From positions 51,802-115,801 of the forward strand of contig NZ_DATJCS010000014.1 in NCBI RefSeq assembly GCF_035497915.1: a stretch of DNA of 64,000 nt, in the 5' to 3' direction. The translations under genes were made by a program, and so were the position numbers. Of this stretch, positions 16,715-25,015 are shown one piece after another. Numbering within the stretch: position 1 is the first letter of the stretch; each line of letters starts with the position of its first letter. The notes beneath the pieces are model-generated. The model had not been told where the DNA came from and made no database searches. It was given only the letters and a program-made list of their open reading frames with translations. This stretch comes from Serpens sp035497915 (GTDB lineage Bacteria > Pseudomonadota > Gammaproteobacteria > Pseudomonadales > Pseudomonadaceae).

Positions 16715-17587
16715 TTGGCTACCTGGGAACGCCTCAACCCCTATCTGCTGCGGCACTTTCTGGCCATCAGTCGTGCCGGCTCGCTGAGCGGCGCGGCCAA
16801 AAGCCTGCATTGCGTGCCGTCCAACGTCTCGGCCCGCCTGCGCCAGCTGGAGGAGCAACTCGGCGTCAGCCTGTTCCGCCGCCAGGCCCAGCGCCTGAGC
16901 CTGACGCCGGCCGGTGAGCGCCTGCTGCCGCACGCCGAGCAGCTGGAACAGCTGTGCCGGCAGGTGTGGAGCTGCGTGCACGAGGATCCCTGGAGTGGCG
17001 AGCTGCGCCTGGGCTCCATGGAAACCACCGCCGCCGTGCGCCTGCCGGAAGTGCTGGCCGCCTTCCACCGCGAGGCGCCGCGGGTCAGCCTCAGCCTGCT
17101 GACCGGGGCCAGCCGGCAACTGATCGACGAGGTACTGGCCGGACGCCTGGACGCCGCGCTGATCGGCGGGCCCTACAGCCATCCGCACCTGCTCGGCGAA
17201 GAGGTCTGGCGCGAGGAGCTGGTGCTGGTGCTGCCGGCCCGGGCCCGTCTGGACACGCTGGCGCAGGCGCCGGTGACCCTGCTCGGCTTTCCCAGCGGCT
17301 GCCACTATCGCGAGCGGCTGGAGCGCTGGAGCGAGCGGCAGTCGCTGCAGATCGCCGCGCGGCAGAGCTACGGCTCGATCGACGCGATCCTCGGCGGCAT
17401 CGCCGCCGGCATGGGCATCGGCCTGTTGCCGCGCAGCCTGTTGCAGAGCCATGCGCGCGGCCAACTGGTGGCCTGGCAGCCGATCGATGCGGAACTGGCG
17501 GCGGCGCCGACCCTGCTGGTGCGCCGCCGTGACGCTGCTCCCCATCCGGCCCTGGAGAGGCTGCGCGAGCTGCTGCACGGGCGCTAG
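16715..17587 (+). CDS. LysR-family transcriptional regulator
   Basis: The 290-residue protein has an N-terminal winged helix-turn-helix (residues about 5-65, with SGAAKSLHCVPSNVSARLRQLE) and a C-terminal substrate-binding domain (about 90-290) of the LysR type. It probably controls the divergent MFS-nitronate monooxygenase operon. The start is a TTG at 16715 with only a weak GGATGA upstream; no ATG lies before the HTH, so the exact N-terminus is uncertain by a few codons. REP elements follow the stop. Confidence 0.88.
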   Translation: MATWERLNPYLLRHFLAISRAGSLSGAAKSLHCVPSNVSARLRQLEEQLGVSLFRRQAQRLSLTPAGERLLPHAEQLEQLCRQVWSCVHEDPWSGELRLGSMETTAAVRLPEVLAAFHREAPRVSLSLLTGASRQLIDEVLAGRLDAALIGGPYSHPHLLGEEVWREELVLVLPARARLDTLAQAPVTLLGFPSGCHYRERLERWSERQSLQIAARQSYGSIDAILGGIAAGMGIGLLPRSLLQSHARGQLVAWQPIDAELAAAPTLLVRRRDAAPHPALERLRELLHGR

Positions 17588-17600
17588 GCCTGCACGGACC

Positions 17601-17720
17601 TGTAGGAGCGAATTCATTCGCGAGCTTTTGGCTGGCGCCCGCCACCGAAACAGCTCGCGGACAAGTCCGCTCCCACAGAAGCGGCGCCTGACTTGTGGGA
17701 GCGGCTTCAGCCGCGAGCTT
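17601..17720. repeat. Cluster of three REP elements
   Basis: Three copies of a Pseudomonas REP palindrome lie in the LysR-MCP gap: 17601-17627 (TGTAGGAGCG...CGCGAGCTT), an inverted copy at 17652-17677 (AGCTCGCGGACAAGTCCGCT...) and 17694-17720 (TGTGGGAGCGGCTTCAGCCG...). The first and second face each other, as in REP doublets. They probably also end transcription from both flanks. Confidence 0.85.
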
Positions 17721-17774
17721 CTGGGTTCGGCTTGCAGGGCAACATAGAATCTCCCACCAAAGCGGCTGCGGTGC

Positions 17775-19844
17775 CTAGGCGCTGCCGACCTGGAACTGAC
17801 CGACCAGACGCGTCAGGTGTTCCATCTGGTCGCGGATCTCGCTGGCCGCGCCGACCGTCTGCCGGGCGGCACGGGTGCTTTGTCCGGCGACCTCGGCGAT
17901 GGTGTCGATGTTGCGCTGCATGTCGGTGGTAACGCTGGCCTGTTCCTCGGCGGCGGTGGCGATCTGCCGGGTCATGTGGCTGATGGTGCTCACCGCCGCC
18001 GCGATGCGTTCCAGCGCGGCATTGGCTTCGCGGGTGCGCTCGACGCTCTGCCCGGCCTCGCGGTGGCTGACCGACATGCCGCCGACCGCCTGGCGGGCCT
18101 GCTCCTGCAGATGAACGATCATGCTGCGGATCTCCCCGGTGGACGTGCTGGCCCGCAGCGCCAGGTCGCGCACCTCGCCGGCGACCACGGCGAAGCCGCG
18201 GCCCTGCTCGCCGGCCCGGGCCGCCTCGATGGCCGCGTTGAGCGCCAGCAGGTTGGTCTGCTCGGCAATCTCGTTGATCACGTCCAGCACCCGGCCGATG
18301 TCGTCGCTGTCGTTCTGCAGGGCGCGGATGACGCCGGCGGAGGTTTCGATCTCCGCGGCCAGCAGGCTGATGCCCTCGGCCATCTGTACCACCACCGCCC
18401 GGCCGCTGTCCGCCTCGCTGTGCCCGTCGCGGGCGGCCTGGGCGGTCTCGGCGGTGTTGATGGCGACTTCCTGGACCACCGCGACGATCTGCGTCATGGC
18501 GGTGGCCAGCTGGGTGAGCGACTCGCGCTGCTGGCTGACGCCGCGTTCGGTTTGCGTGGCGGCGGCGGCGACCTGGCCGGCACCGAGGCTGACCTCCTGA
18601 GTGGCGTCGCGCACCGCGCGGATCAGCTCGCTGAAGCGCGCCAGCATGGCGTTGTAGGCACGCCCCAGCAGCGCCAGTTCGTCGCGGCCGCGCTCGTCGA
18701 GCCGCAGGCTCAGGTCGTTGCTGTGTTCGGCCTGCTGGATCAGGCTCACCGCCTGGTGCAGGCGCCGGGCGACCATGCGCACCAGCACGGACAGCACCAG
18801 GGTCAGCACCACCACGCCGGCCAGCAGCACCAGGGAGAACCACAGGTTGTAGCGGGTCTCGGCGGCGGCGGAGTCGGTGTCGGCCGCCGCGCTGCGGCTG
18901 ATCGCCAGGCCCAGGGCCAGCAAACTGTCGATGCCGGCGGTCGATACCGTCAGCCATTGCTGGTCGTCGAGTCCGTAGGCGCCACTGTCGACACCGGCGT
19001 ACACCCGTTCGCGCGCCGCGCCGAAGCGCTCGACGAACTCGCTCTGCACCTGCGCCCAGGCGCTGTCGATGCCCCTGTCGGCGCCCTGGCGCAGCACGGG
19101 CAGGCCGACGTCGTGCAGGTAGGCCAGCTGCCGATCGACGATGCTGCGAAAGCCGAGCAGTTCCTGGCGAATGCCGGCGGGCAGGGGTTGCCCGCTGGTG
19201 ATCGCCATGGCCAGCTGGGCGCGTTCGCGACCGGCGTATTCGGAGGCGAGCCAGACCGCCTGCTTGAGCTGGGTGTTCTTGAACGCGGCGCTTTGCAATG
19301 GGGTGCTCGGCAGGAAGGGCGTGTCGCGCAGCTGGGCTGTGCTGTCGATCAGCGCGGTCATCGCCGCCACCCATTCGGCCGGCGGGATGGCCAGGTTGCC
19401 CGGGCCGCTGCGCTCGACCCGCTGGCGCGCCTCCAGCGCCGTGCTCCAGGCCGCGCGCACCTGCTCCAGGCTGGTGCGTAGCGAGCCGTCCGGAGCCTCG
19501 TCGACCGCCAGTTCATCGCCCAGCGCCAGGGCCGCTTCGAGGGCCGCATCGCCCTGGGCGCGCAGCCCCGGCAGGCGCTCGAGCAGGGCGGGATCGCTGC
19601 CGCCCTCGGCGTAGCGGCTGAGCAGCGCGGCGCCCAGGCCGCGTTCGCGGGCCTGCTCGGCGGCGGCGGCCAGCAGGTGGTCGGCCATCTGGTTGGCAGT
19701 GCCATAGGTGGCAGCCATGCGCGAGGCCGGCTGGTTGACGAAGGCCAGTTGCCAGAGGATGACCAGGATCAGCAGCGTGGAAATCAGCATGACCGGCACG
19801 GAGAGGGTCAGGCGCAGGGGCAGGAATCGCAGCAGTGCGAGCAT
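17775..19844 (-). CDS. Methyl-accepting chemotaxis protein with NIT-like sensor domain
   Basis: The 689-residue protein is a transmembrane chemoreceptor. TM1 is about residues 12-33, a roughly 300-residue periplasmic domain follows, TM2 is 333-357, then HAMP (about 358-410) and an MCP signalling domain whose hairpin tip is EIAEQTNLLALNAAIEAARAGE. The periplasmic region has features of the nitrate/nitrite-sensing (NIT) fold, notably QARERGL (64-70) and GRERAQLAMAITSG (205-218); that call is an inference. No C-terminal CheR-docking pentapeptide is present. GGGAG precedes the ATG at 19844. It is divergent from rlmJ. Confidence 0.88.
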   Translation of the reverse strand: MLALLRFLPLRLTLSVPVMLISTLLILVILWQLAFVNQPASRMAATYGTANQMADHLLAAAAEQARERGLGAALLSRYAEGGSDPALLERLPGLRAQGDAALEAALALGDELAVDEAPDGSLRTSLEQVRAAWSTALEARQRVERSGPGNLAIPPAEWVAAMTALIDSTAQLRDTPFLPSTPLQSAAFKNTQLKQAVWLASEYAGRERAQLAMAITSGQPLPAGIRQELLGFRSIVDRQLAYLHDVGLPVLRQGADRGIDSAWAQVQSEFVERFGAARERVYAGVDSGAYGLDDQQWLTVSTAGIDSLLALGLAISRSAAADTDSAAAETRYNLWFSLVLLAGVVVLTLVLSVLVRMVARRLHQAVSLIQQAEHSNDLSLRLDERGRDELALLGRAYNAMLARFSELIRAVRDATQEVSLGAGQVAAAATQTERGVSQQRESLTQLATAMTQIVAVVQEVAINTAETAQAARDGHSEADSGRAVVVQMAEGISLLAAEIETSAGVIRALQNDSDDIGRVLDVINEIAEQTNLLALNAAIEAARAGEQGRGFAVVAGEVRDLALRASTSTGEIRSMIVHLQEQARQAVGGMSVSHREAGQSVERTREANAALERIAAAVSTISHMTRQIATAAEEQASVTTDMQRNIDTIAEVAGQSTRAARQTVGAASEIRDQMEHLTRLVGQFQVGSA

Positions 19845-19918
19845 TGGATGTCTCCCTTCTTCTTGTTGTTATGCGCGACGCTGAGGCAGCTCCGGATGCG
19901 CCGGGCGCGGCGGCGGCC

Positions 19919-19927
19919 TGTTAAACT
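19919..19927 (+). promoter_or_regulatory. Extended -10 promoter before rlmJ
   Basis: TGT-TAAACT (19919-19927) fits an extended -10 element 24 nt before the rlmJ ATG. No convincing -35 box is seen 17 bp upstream, which is common for extended -10 promoters. Confidence 0.35.
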
Positions 19928-19951
19928 GCGCCACCGCAGGAGTCCCGACCC

Positions 19952-20791
19952 ATGAACTACCGTCACGCCTTCCACGCCGGCAACCATGCCGATGTGTTCA
20001 AACATGTCACCCTGACGCGGCTGATTGCCTTGATCGCACGCAAGGACACGCCGTTTGCCTATGTGGATAGCCATGCCGGCGTGGGCCTCTACGACCTGCG
20101 CGGCGACCAGGCCAGCCGCACCGGCGAATGGCTGGAAGGCATCGACCGCCTGTGGCTGGCCGAGGATTCACCGGCGCTGCTGGACGACTATCTCGGCGTG
20201 CTGCGGGCCATGAATCCCTCCGGCGAGCTGCGCCATTACCCCGGTTCGCCCGAGCTGGCGCGGGTGCTCAGCCGCGAGCAGGACCGCCTGCACCTCAACG
20301 AGAAGCATCCCGAGGACGGCGAGCTGCTCAAGGACAACATGCGCGGCGATCGCCGCGTCGCCGTGCACCGTGGCGAAGGCTGGCACGTGCCGCGTGCCTT
20401 GTTGCCGACCCGCGAGAAGCGCGTGCTGCTGCTGATCGACCCGCCCTTCGAGCAGCCCGACGAGCTGGAACGCTGTGTGCAGGCCCTCGACGAGGCCCAT
20501 GGGCGCATGCGCCAGGCTGTCGTGGCGATCTGGTACCCGATCAAGGACCGCCGCCAGCTCAAGCGGTTCTACCAGCGCCTGGAGAAGAGCGCCGCGCCCA
20601 AGCTGCTGCGCGCCGAGCTGTACGTGCACAGCCCAGACGACGCCGAGCGCCTGACCGGCTCGGGGCTGGTGATCAGCAACGCGCCCTGGGGCCTGGAGGA
20701 CGAACTGCGCGAGCTGCTGCCCTGGCTGGCGCAGACCCTGGCGCAGAGCCAGGGTGGCTGGCTTCTGGATTGGTTGATTGCCGAACGGTAA
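19952..20791 (+). CDS. rlmJ: 23S rRNA (adenine2030-N6)-methyltransferase
   Basis: The 279-residue protein is RlmJ. It has the characteristic start MNYRHAFHAGNHADVFKH, the SAM-binding YVDSHAGVGLYDL region (about residues 37-49) and the N6-adenine methyltransferase motif IV DPPFE (about 164-168; many relatives have DPPYE). It methylates A2030 of 23S rRNA before subunit assembly. The start is supported by CAGGAG upstream. An HDOD gene follows 7 bp downstream, so the two are probably co-transcribed. Confidence 0.95.
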   Translation: MNYRHAFHAGNHADVFKHVTLTRLIALIARKDTPFAYVDSHAGVGLYDLRGDQASRTGEWLEGIDRLWLAEDSPALLDDYLGVLRAMNPSGELRHYPGSPELARVLSREQDRLHLNEKHPEDGELLKDNMRGDRRVAVHRGEGWHVPRALLPTREKRVLLLIDPPFEQPDELERCVQALDEAHGRMRQAVVAIWYPIKDRRQLKRFYQRLEKSAAPKLLRAELYVHSPDDAERLTGSGLVISNAPWGLEDELRELLPWLAQTLAQSQGGWLLDWLIAER

Positions 20792-20798
20792 GGACGAG

Positions 20799-21650
20799 AT
20801 GACAAGCGACTATTCGATCTATCGGGAACTGGTGGCCGCGATGATGCGCGGCGAGGAAACCCTGCCCAGCCTGCCGCAGCTCACCTTGCAGATCCGCGCG
20901 GCGTTGGCCCGTCCGGATACCAGCCAGACCGAGCTGGAGCACCTGATCAGCCGGGATCCCGGGTTGGCTGCGCTGCTGGTCAAGCATGCCGGTGGGGCGC
21001 TGTACCGACGCGCCCGGCCGGCCAAGACCCTGCGCGAGGCCATTGACCTGCTCGGCCTGCGCCAGGTGGGCAGCATCACCCTGGCGCACAGCCTGAAGAG
21101 CCTGTGCGCTCCGCGCAGCGCGGCCTACAAGCTGTTGTACCTGGATGCCTGGCGCAACCAGGTACTCAAGGCCAGCACCTGCGCGGTGCTGGCCCGCGAG
21201 CTGGGCGGCGTGGTGCCCGAGCAGGCGCTGCTGGCCAGCCTGCTCAGCGGCGTGGGCAGCCTGGTGCTGCTGTCGGCGTTCATGGAAGACCGCGAGCCGG
21301 TCAGCCTGGAGCATTACCGCGCGCTCTGCGAGGAGTACGCTCAGAAGCTGGGCGTACTGCTGCTCAAGCGCTGGGATCTGGAACCGGCGTATATCGATGT
21401 GGTGCGCCAGGCGGGTGACTGGCAACTGGATGCCGGGCCGCGCCTGCAGGCCATCGATCTGGTGAACCTGGCGCTGTATCACGCCACGCTGCAACGCGAG
21501 CCGAACCGGTCACTGCCGCCGCTGAGCGAGCTGCCGGCCTGGCGCAAGCTGCCCAGCCCGGAAAACCAGCTGGACGACCGGGGCCGGCTGGCGCTGATCG
21601 ACCAGCAGCGCGAGCAGATCCAGAGTCTGGCGCGCAGCTTCGGCGGCTAG
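20799..21650 (+). CDS. HDOD-domain protein
   Basis: The 283-residue protein has an HDOD domain over about residues 15-210 (LPSLPQLTLQIRAAL, SRDPGLAALLVKHAGGALY, LREAIDLLGLRQVGSI). HDOD is a degenerate relative of the HD phosphohydrolases that lacks the metal-binding His-Asp pair and is found in signalling proteins. The rest (210-283) has no recognised domain. The ATG at 20799 has AAGGACGAG upstream; a TTG at 20778 inside rlmJ is rejected. Its stop codon overlaps the convergent msrA stop. Confidence 0.85.
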   Translation: MTSDYSIYRELVAAMMRGEETLPSLPQLTLQIRAALARPDTSQTELEHLISRDPGLAALLVKHAGGALYRRARPAKTLREAIDLLGLRQVGSITLAHSLKSLCAPRSAAYKLLYLDAWRNQVLKASTCAVLARELGGVVPEQALLASLLSGVGSLVLLSAFMEDREPVSLEHYRALCEEYAQKLGVLLLKRWDLEPAYIDVVRQAGDWQLDAGPRLQAIDLVNLALYHATLQREPNRSLPPLSELPAWRKLPSPENQLDDRGRLALIDQQREQIQSLARSFGG

Positions 21651-22273
21651 GGCAGGCACACCCCGGTGCCGCGCAGCCCGCAATACCCATAGGGATTGCG
21701 CTCCAGATACTGCTGGTGTTCGGGCTCGGCGTAGTAGAACGCCGGTGCCTCGATGATCTCGCTGCTGACCGGCCCGTAGCCGGCTCCGGTCAGCGCCTTG
21801 GCATAGGCGTCGCGGCTGGCCAGCGCGGCCTCCAGCTGCGCGGGGCCGTGGCAGTGGATTACCGAGCGGTACTGGGTGCCGATGTCGTTGCCCTGGCGCA
21901 TGCCCTGGGTCGGGTCGTGGGATTCCCAGAACAGGCGCAGCAGGCTGTCGTAGTCGATTCGCTGCGGGTCGAACACCACCAGCACCACTTCCGCATGGCC
22001 GGTCAGCCCGCTGCACACTTCCTCGTAGGTGGGATTGGGCGTCAGGCCGCCGGCATAGCCCACCGCGGTGCTCCACACGCCGGGCTGCTGCCAGAAGCGC
22101 CGCTCGGCGCCCCAGAAACAGCCCATGCCGAATACCGCCTGCTGCAGATAGTCCGGGAACGGACCGCGCAGGGGATTGCCCAGCACCCGATGGCGTTCCG
22201 GCACCGGCATGGGCGTGGTGCGACCGGGCAGAGCCTGTTCGGGGGTGGGCATGGAGAGGGAGTGGGCTGGCAT
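21647..22273 (-). CDS. msrA: Peptide methionine sulfoxide reductase MsrA
   Basis: The 208-residue protein has the MsrA active site GCFWG with catalytic Cys52, the block GYAGGLTPNPTYEEVCSGLTGHAE, and C-terminal Cys198 and Cys206 suited to resolve the sulfenic acid. It reduces the S-epimer of methionine sulfoxide. Three in-frame starts exist (TTG 22306, ATG 22288, ATG 22273); 22273 is chosen because GAGGT lies nine bases upstream. The tail overlaps the convergent HDOD gene by 4 nt, leaving no room for a conventional terminator. Confidence 0.94.
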   Translation of the reverse strand: MPAHSLSMPTPEQALPGRTTPMPVPERHRVLGNPLRGPFPDYLQQAVFGMGCFWGAERRFWQQPGVWSTAVGYAGGLTPNPTYEEVCSGLTGHAEVVLVVFDPQRIDYDSLLRLFWESHDPTQGMRQGNDIGTQYRSVIHCHGPAQLEAALASRDAYAKALTGAGYGPVSSEIIEAPAFYYAEPEHQQYLERNPYGYCGLRGTGVCLP

Positions 22274-22377
22274 GGCGCGGTACCTCATGAACTCTGTGAT
22301 AGACAACCTAAGCCGGCTGGCGCGGAGAGTGAACCCGGCACCCTACGCCACTTCGGGGGAGGCGCGGTCGCCGCCGA

Positions 22378-23652
22378 TCAGCGCTTGCCGAGCCGCTGAT
22401 CCAGTCCGGCCAGCAACCGCTCCAGGGCCCCCTGGTTGGCCCTTAGTACGCCAAGCCCGCCATCACGCATGGCCTGGGCCTGCTCGGGCTGCTCCAGCAG
22501 CGTGCCGACCGCCAGCGCCAGGCCGGCGGCATCGCTGACTTCGCGCAGCGCCCCGGCATCGCACAACTGCTGGGAGATCTCCAGGAAATTGAACAGGTGC
22601 GGGCCGCTCAGCACCGGCTTGCCCAGCGCCGCCGGCTCCAGCAGGTTGTGACCGCCGTTGGCCACCAGGCTGCCGCCGACGAACGCCACATCGGCCAGCG
22701 CATAGAGAAACAGCAGCTCGCCCATGGTGTCGCCGAGCAGCAGGTTGTGCTCGGCGGTCACCGATTCGTTGCCCGAGCGCCGGCAGGTGGCGAAACCCTG
22801 CTTGCGGCACAGCTCGAAGACATCCGCGAAGCGCTCCGGATGGCGCGGCACCAGGATCAGCAGCGCGTCGGGATGGCGTTCCAGCAGCTTGCGATGGGCG
22901 ATCAGGATCACCTCGTCCTCGCCGCCGTGGGTGCTGGCGGCAATCCACACCGGCCGTTCGCTGGCGGCCCACTGGGCACGCTGCGCGGCGGCGCGTTCCA
23001 CCAGGGCCGGGTCGATGCGCAGGTCGAACTTGATCGAACCGGTGACGCTTACCCGCTCCGCGCGGGCACCCAGTCGGCGGAAGCGCTCGGCCTCCGTCTC
23101 GGTCTGCACCGCCAGCCAGTCCAGTTCGGCGAGCATCGGCGCGGTCAGCTTCCTGAAGCGTGCATAACCGCGCGCCGAGCGCTCGGACAGCCGCGCGTTG
23201 GCCAGCACCACGGGGATGCCGCGCCTGGCGCACTGGTGGATGTGGTTGGGCCACAGCTCGGTTTCCATCACCACCGCCAGTTTCGGTTGCAGGCGATCAA
23301 GGAAACGCGCCGCCGCCCAGGGCAGGTCGTAGGGCAGGTAGCAGTGCTGCACCTGGTCGCCGAACAGCGCGCGGATGCGCTCCGAGCCGGTCGGCGTCAT
23401 GCAGGTCACGGTGATCGGCAGCCCGGGATGGCGGGCCATCAGCGCGCGGATCATCGGCGCGGCGGCGATGCTCTCGCCGACGGAAACGGCATGCACCCAG
23501 ATGCCGCCGGGACGGAAGGCCGGCAGGCCGAGGGAGAAGCGCTCGCCGGTGCGCCGGGCATAGGCCGGCGCCTTGCGCGCGCGCAGCAGCAGGCGGATGG
23601 CCACCAGCGGCAGGCCGAGATGAAGCAGCAGGGTATAGAGGAGTCGGTTCAT
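22378..23652 (-). CDS. waaA: Kdo transferase WaaA
   Basis: The 424-residue protein is a GT30 Kdo transferase. It has an N-terminal membrane anchor (LLYTLLLHLGLPLVAIRLL), the catalytic-base glutamate Glu60 in HAVSVGE, and the GT-B C-terminal motifs (SVTGSIKFD, FVGGSLVANGGHNLLEPAALGKPVL). It adds Kdo from CMP-Kdo to lipid IVA at the cytoplasmic face of the inner membrane. The ATG at 23652 gives the usual WaaA length; the frame is open to 23721 but those residues are unrelated. It is divergent from the GH99-like gene and is 12 kb or more from the rest of the LPS core genes. Confidence 0.94.
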   Translation of the reverse strand: MNRLLYTLLLHLGLPLVAIRLLLRARKAPAYARRTGERFSLGLPAFRPGGIWVHAVSVGESIAAAPMIRALMARHPGLPITVTCMTPTGSERIRALFGDQVQHCYLPYDLPWAAARFLDRLQPKLAVVMETELWPNHIHQCARRGIPVVLANARLSERSARGYARFRKLTAPMLAELDWLAVQTETEAERFRRLGARAERVSVTGSIKFDLRIDPALVERAAAQRAQWAASERPVWIAASTHGGEDEVILIAHRKLLERHPDALLILVPRHPERFADVFELCRKQGFATCRRSGNESVTAEHNLLLGDTMGELLFLYALADVAFVGGSLVANGGHNLLEPAALGKPVLSGPHLFNFLEISQQLCDAGALREVSDAAGLALAVGTLLEQPEQAQAMRDGGLGVLRANQGALERLLAGLDQRLGKR

Positions 23653-23753
23653 GGCGCGCAGCTTAACAAAGCGCACCGCTGGGGCGTGAGAGGGGCACCG
23701 GCGCCGCACGTGCCTGTCCATACCGGCACAGGAAACTGGGAGCCCCGCACGCC

Positions 23754-24881
23754 ATGCCAGACACGCCGCTCAGCCTCGCCTACTACCTGCCGCAGTTTCA
23801 TGTCATTCCGGAAAATGACGCCTGGTGGGGCGCCGGATTCACCGAATGGCGCCACTTGAAGAATGCTCGAACCCATTACCGCTGGCAGCGCATCCGTAGG
23901 CCGGTTCCGCCCCTTGGGGAATACAGCCTGCTGAGCGGCGATGCCATCGAGCTGCAGTACCGTATCGCCAGCGCGCATGGCATCAGCGGCTTCCTGATCT
24001 GGGATTACTGGTTCGGCGATGGAAAGCGACTGCTGGAAACGCCCGCGCAACTGATGCTCGATCTGGACCTGAAGGTGCGCTACTGCTTCGCATGGGCGAA
24101 CCATGACTGGCTGGACAAGAGCAACGGACGCCTGTTGCAGGCTCAGCATTACCTGGGGCGCAACGACTACCGGCGCTACTTCTACGCGAACCTGTCGCAT
24201 TTCCAGCGTGAGAATTACATCCGGGTCGACGGGCGCCCGGTGCTGGCCATTTTCAAGCCCGCCGACATTCCAGATCTGCCGGTGCTGGTGGAAACCCTTC
24301 AGGAGCTGGCGATCCGCGAAGGCTTCGCGGGCCTCTACCTGCTGGCCGACCACACCGCACCCGACCGTCCCTACACCCGCTGGTTCGACCGCCATTACGA
24401 CTCCTCGGCCTTCCTGCAACGCGAATGCCTGCATGGTCCCCTCGACCGGGTGCGCAGTCATCTGGCGCGGCGCTGGCGCCGGCACTGGCTGGGGCCGGTG
24501 AACTACGACTACCTGAAGATGATCGATGCCCTGGATAAGCCGCATCCCCGGCAGTTGCCCATCCTGTTGACCGGCTGGGATACCACACCTCGCCATAAGC
24601 AGCGTGGCGTAGTGTCACGCAACTTCGACGTGGCGGGGCTGCGCCAGCACCTGCAACGCATCGGGCAACGGCTCGCGGATCAGTCCGGGCCGCCGATGCT
24701 GATCATCAAATCCTGGAACGAGTGGGCCGAGGGCAACCTGCTGGAGCCGGACGACCAGTTCGGCTTCCAGTTGCTGGAGGCCTACCGGGACTGGCTGGCC
24801 GCCGGGTTCGAGTCGGCAGCGGCTGAAGACCGGTGTGGGGCCGGGTTGATCCCGGCCGGGGGTGTTTCGACCGACTCTTAA
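23754..24881 (+). CDS. GH99-like / WbsX-family polysaccharide protein
   Basis: The 375-residue protein has the WbsX/GH99-like fold signatures: an opening YYLPQFHVIPENDAWWGAGF, the loop FLIWDYWFGDGKRLLE, and the C-terminal KSWNEWAEGNLLEPD. Such proteins sit in O-antigen, capsule and rhamnan clusters and are thought to be glycosidases or glycan-processing enzymes related to endo-alpha-mannosidase; no activity is proven for this type. The position next to waaA suggests a role in surface polysaccharide. There is no signal peptide, so it is probably cytoplasmic. The last 15 or so codons lie in a GC-rich hairpin, so the C-terminus may be repeat-derived. Confidence 0.82.
   Translation: MPDTPLSLAYYLPQFHVIPENDAWWGAGFTEWRHLKNARTHYRWQRIRRPVPPLGEYSLLSGDAIELQYRIASAHGISGFLIWDYWFGDGKRLLETPAQLMLDLDLKVRYCFAWANHDWLDKSNGRLLQAQHYLGRNDYRRYFYANLSHFQRENYIRVDGRPVLAIFKPADIPDLPVLVETLQELAIREGFAGLYLLADHTAPDRPYTRWFDRHYDSSAFLQRECLHGPLDRVRSHLARRWRRHWLGPVNYDYLKMIDALDKPHPRQLPILLTGWDTTPRHKQRGVVSRNFDVAGLRQHLQRIGQRLADQSGPPMLIIKSWNEWAEGNLLEPDDQFGFQLLEAYRDWLAAGFESAAAEDRCGAGLIPAGGVSTDS
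24839..24857. repeat. Hairpin inside the 3' end of the GH99-like gene
   Basis: GGCCGGG-TTGAT-CCCGGCC is a perfect 7-bp stem with a 5-nt loop, ending 22 nt before the stop codon. It resembles the other palindromic intergenic repeats of this window. Confidence 0.6.
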
Positions 24882-24882
24882 A

Positions 24883-24907
24883 GGGCGGCCGGCGTAAAGC
24901 CGGCCCT
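24883..24907 (+). terminator. GGCCGGC-GTAAA-GCCGGCC hairpin after the GH99-like gene
   Basis: A perfect 7-bp GC stem (24887-24893 with 24899-24905) extends to AGGG/CCCT ends and begins right after the stop codon at 24881. There is no T-run. It is probably a repeat element that also acts as a terminator. Confidence 0.5.
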
Positions 24908-24941
24908 ACAGGTTACGAGGGTGATGATTCCCCCGGGTCCT

Positions 24942-24965
24942 TCGCGGCTGAAGCCGCGCCCACAC
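24942..24965. repeat. REP element upstream of the FAD-oxidoreductase gene
   Basis: TCGCGGCTGAAGCCGCGCCCACAC is an inverted copy of the TGTGGGCGCGGCTTCAGCCGCGA REP type, located 51 bp before the next gene. Confidence 0.75.
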
Positions 24966-24979
24966 CGGTGGGCACGGTT

Positions 24980-24985
24980 TATACT
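24980..24985 (+). promoter_or_regulatory. -10 box TATACT before the FAD-oxidoreductase operon
   Basis: TATACT is a good -10 match 31 nt upstream of the ATG at 25016 and directly after a REP element. No clear -35 box is seen at 17 bp, so the call rests on the -10 only. Confidence 0.4.
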
Positions 24986-25015
24986 GCCGGCCCGTTTCGA
25001 TCACGAGCCCGCACC

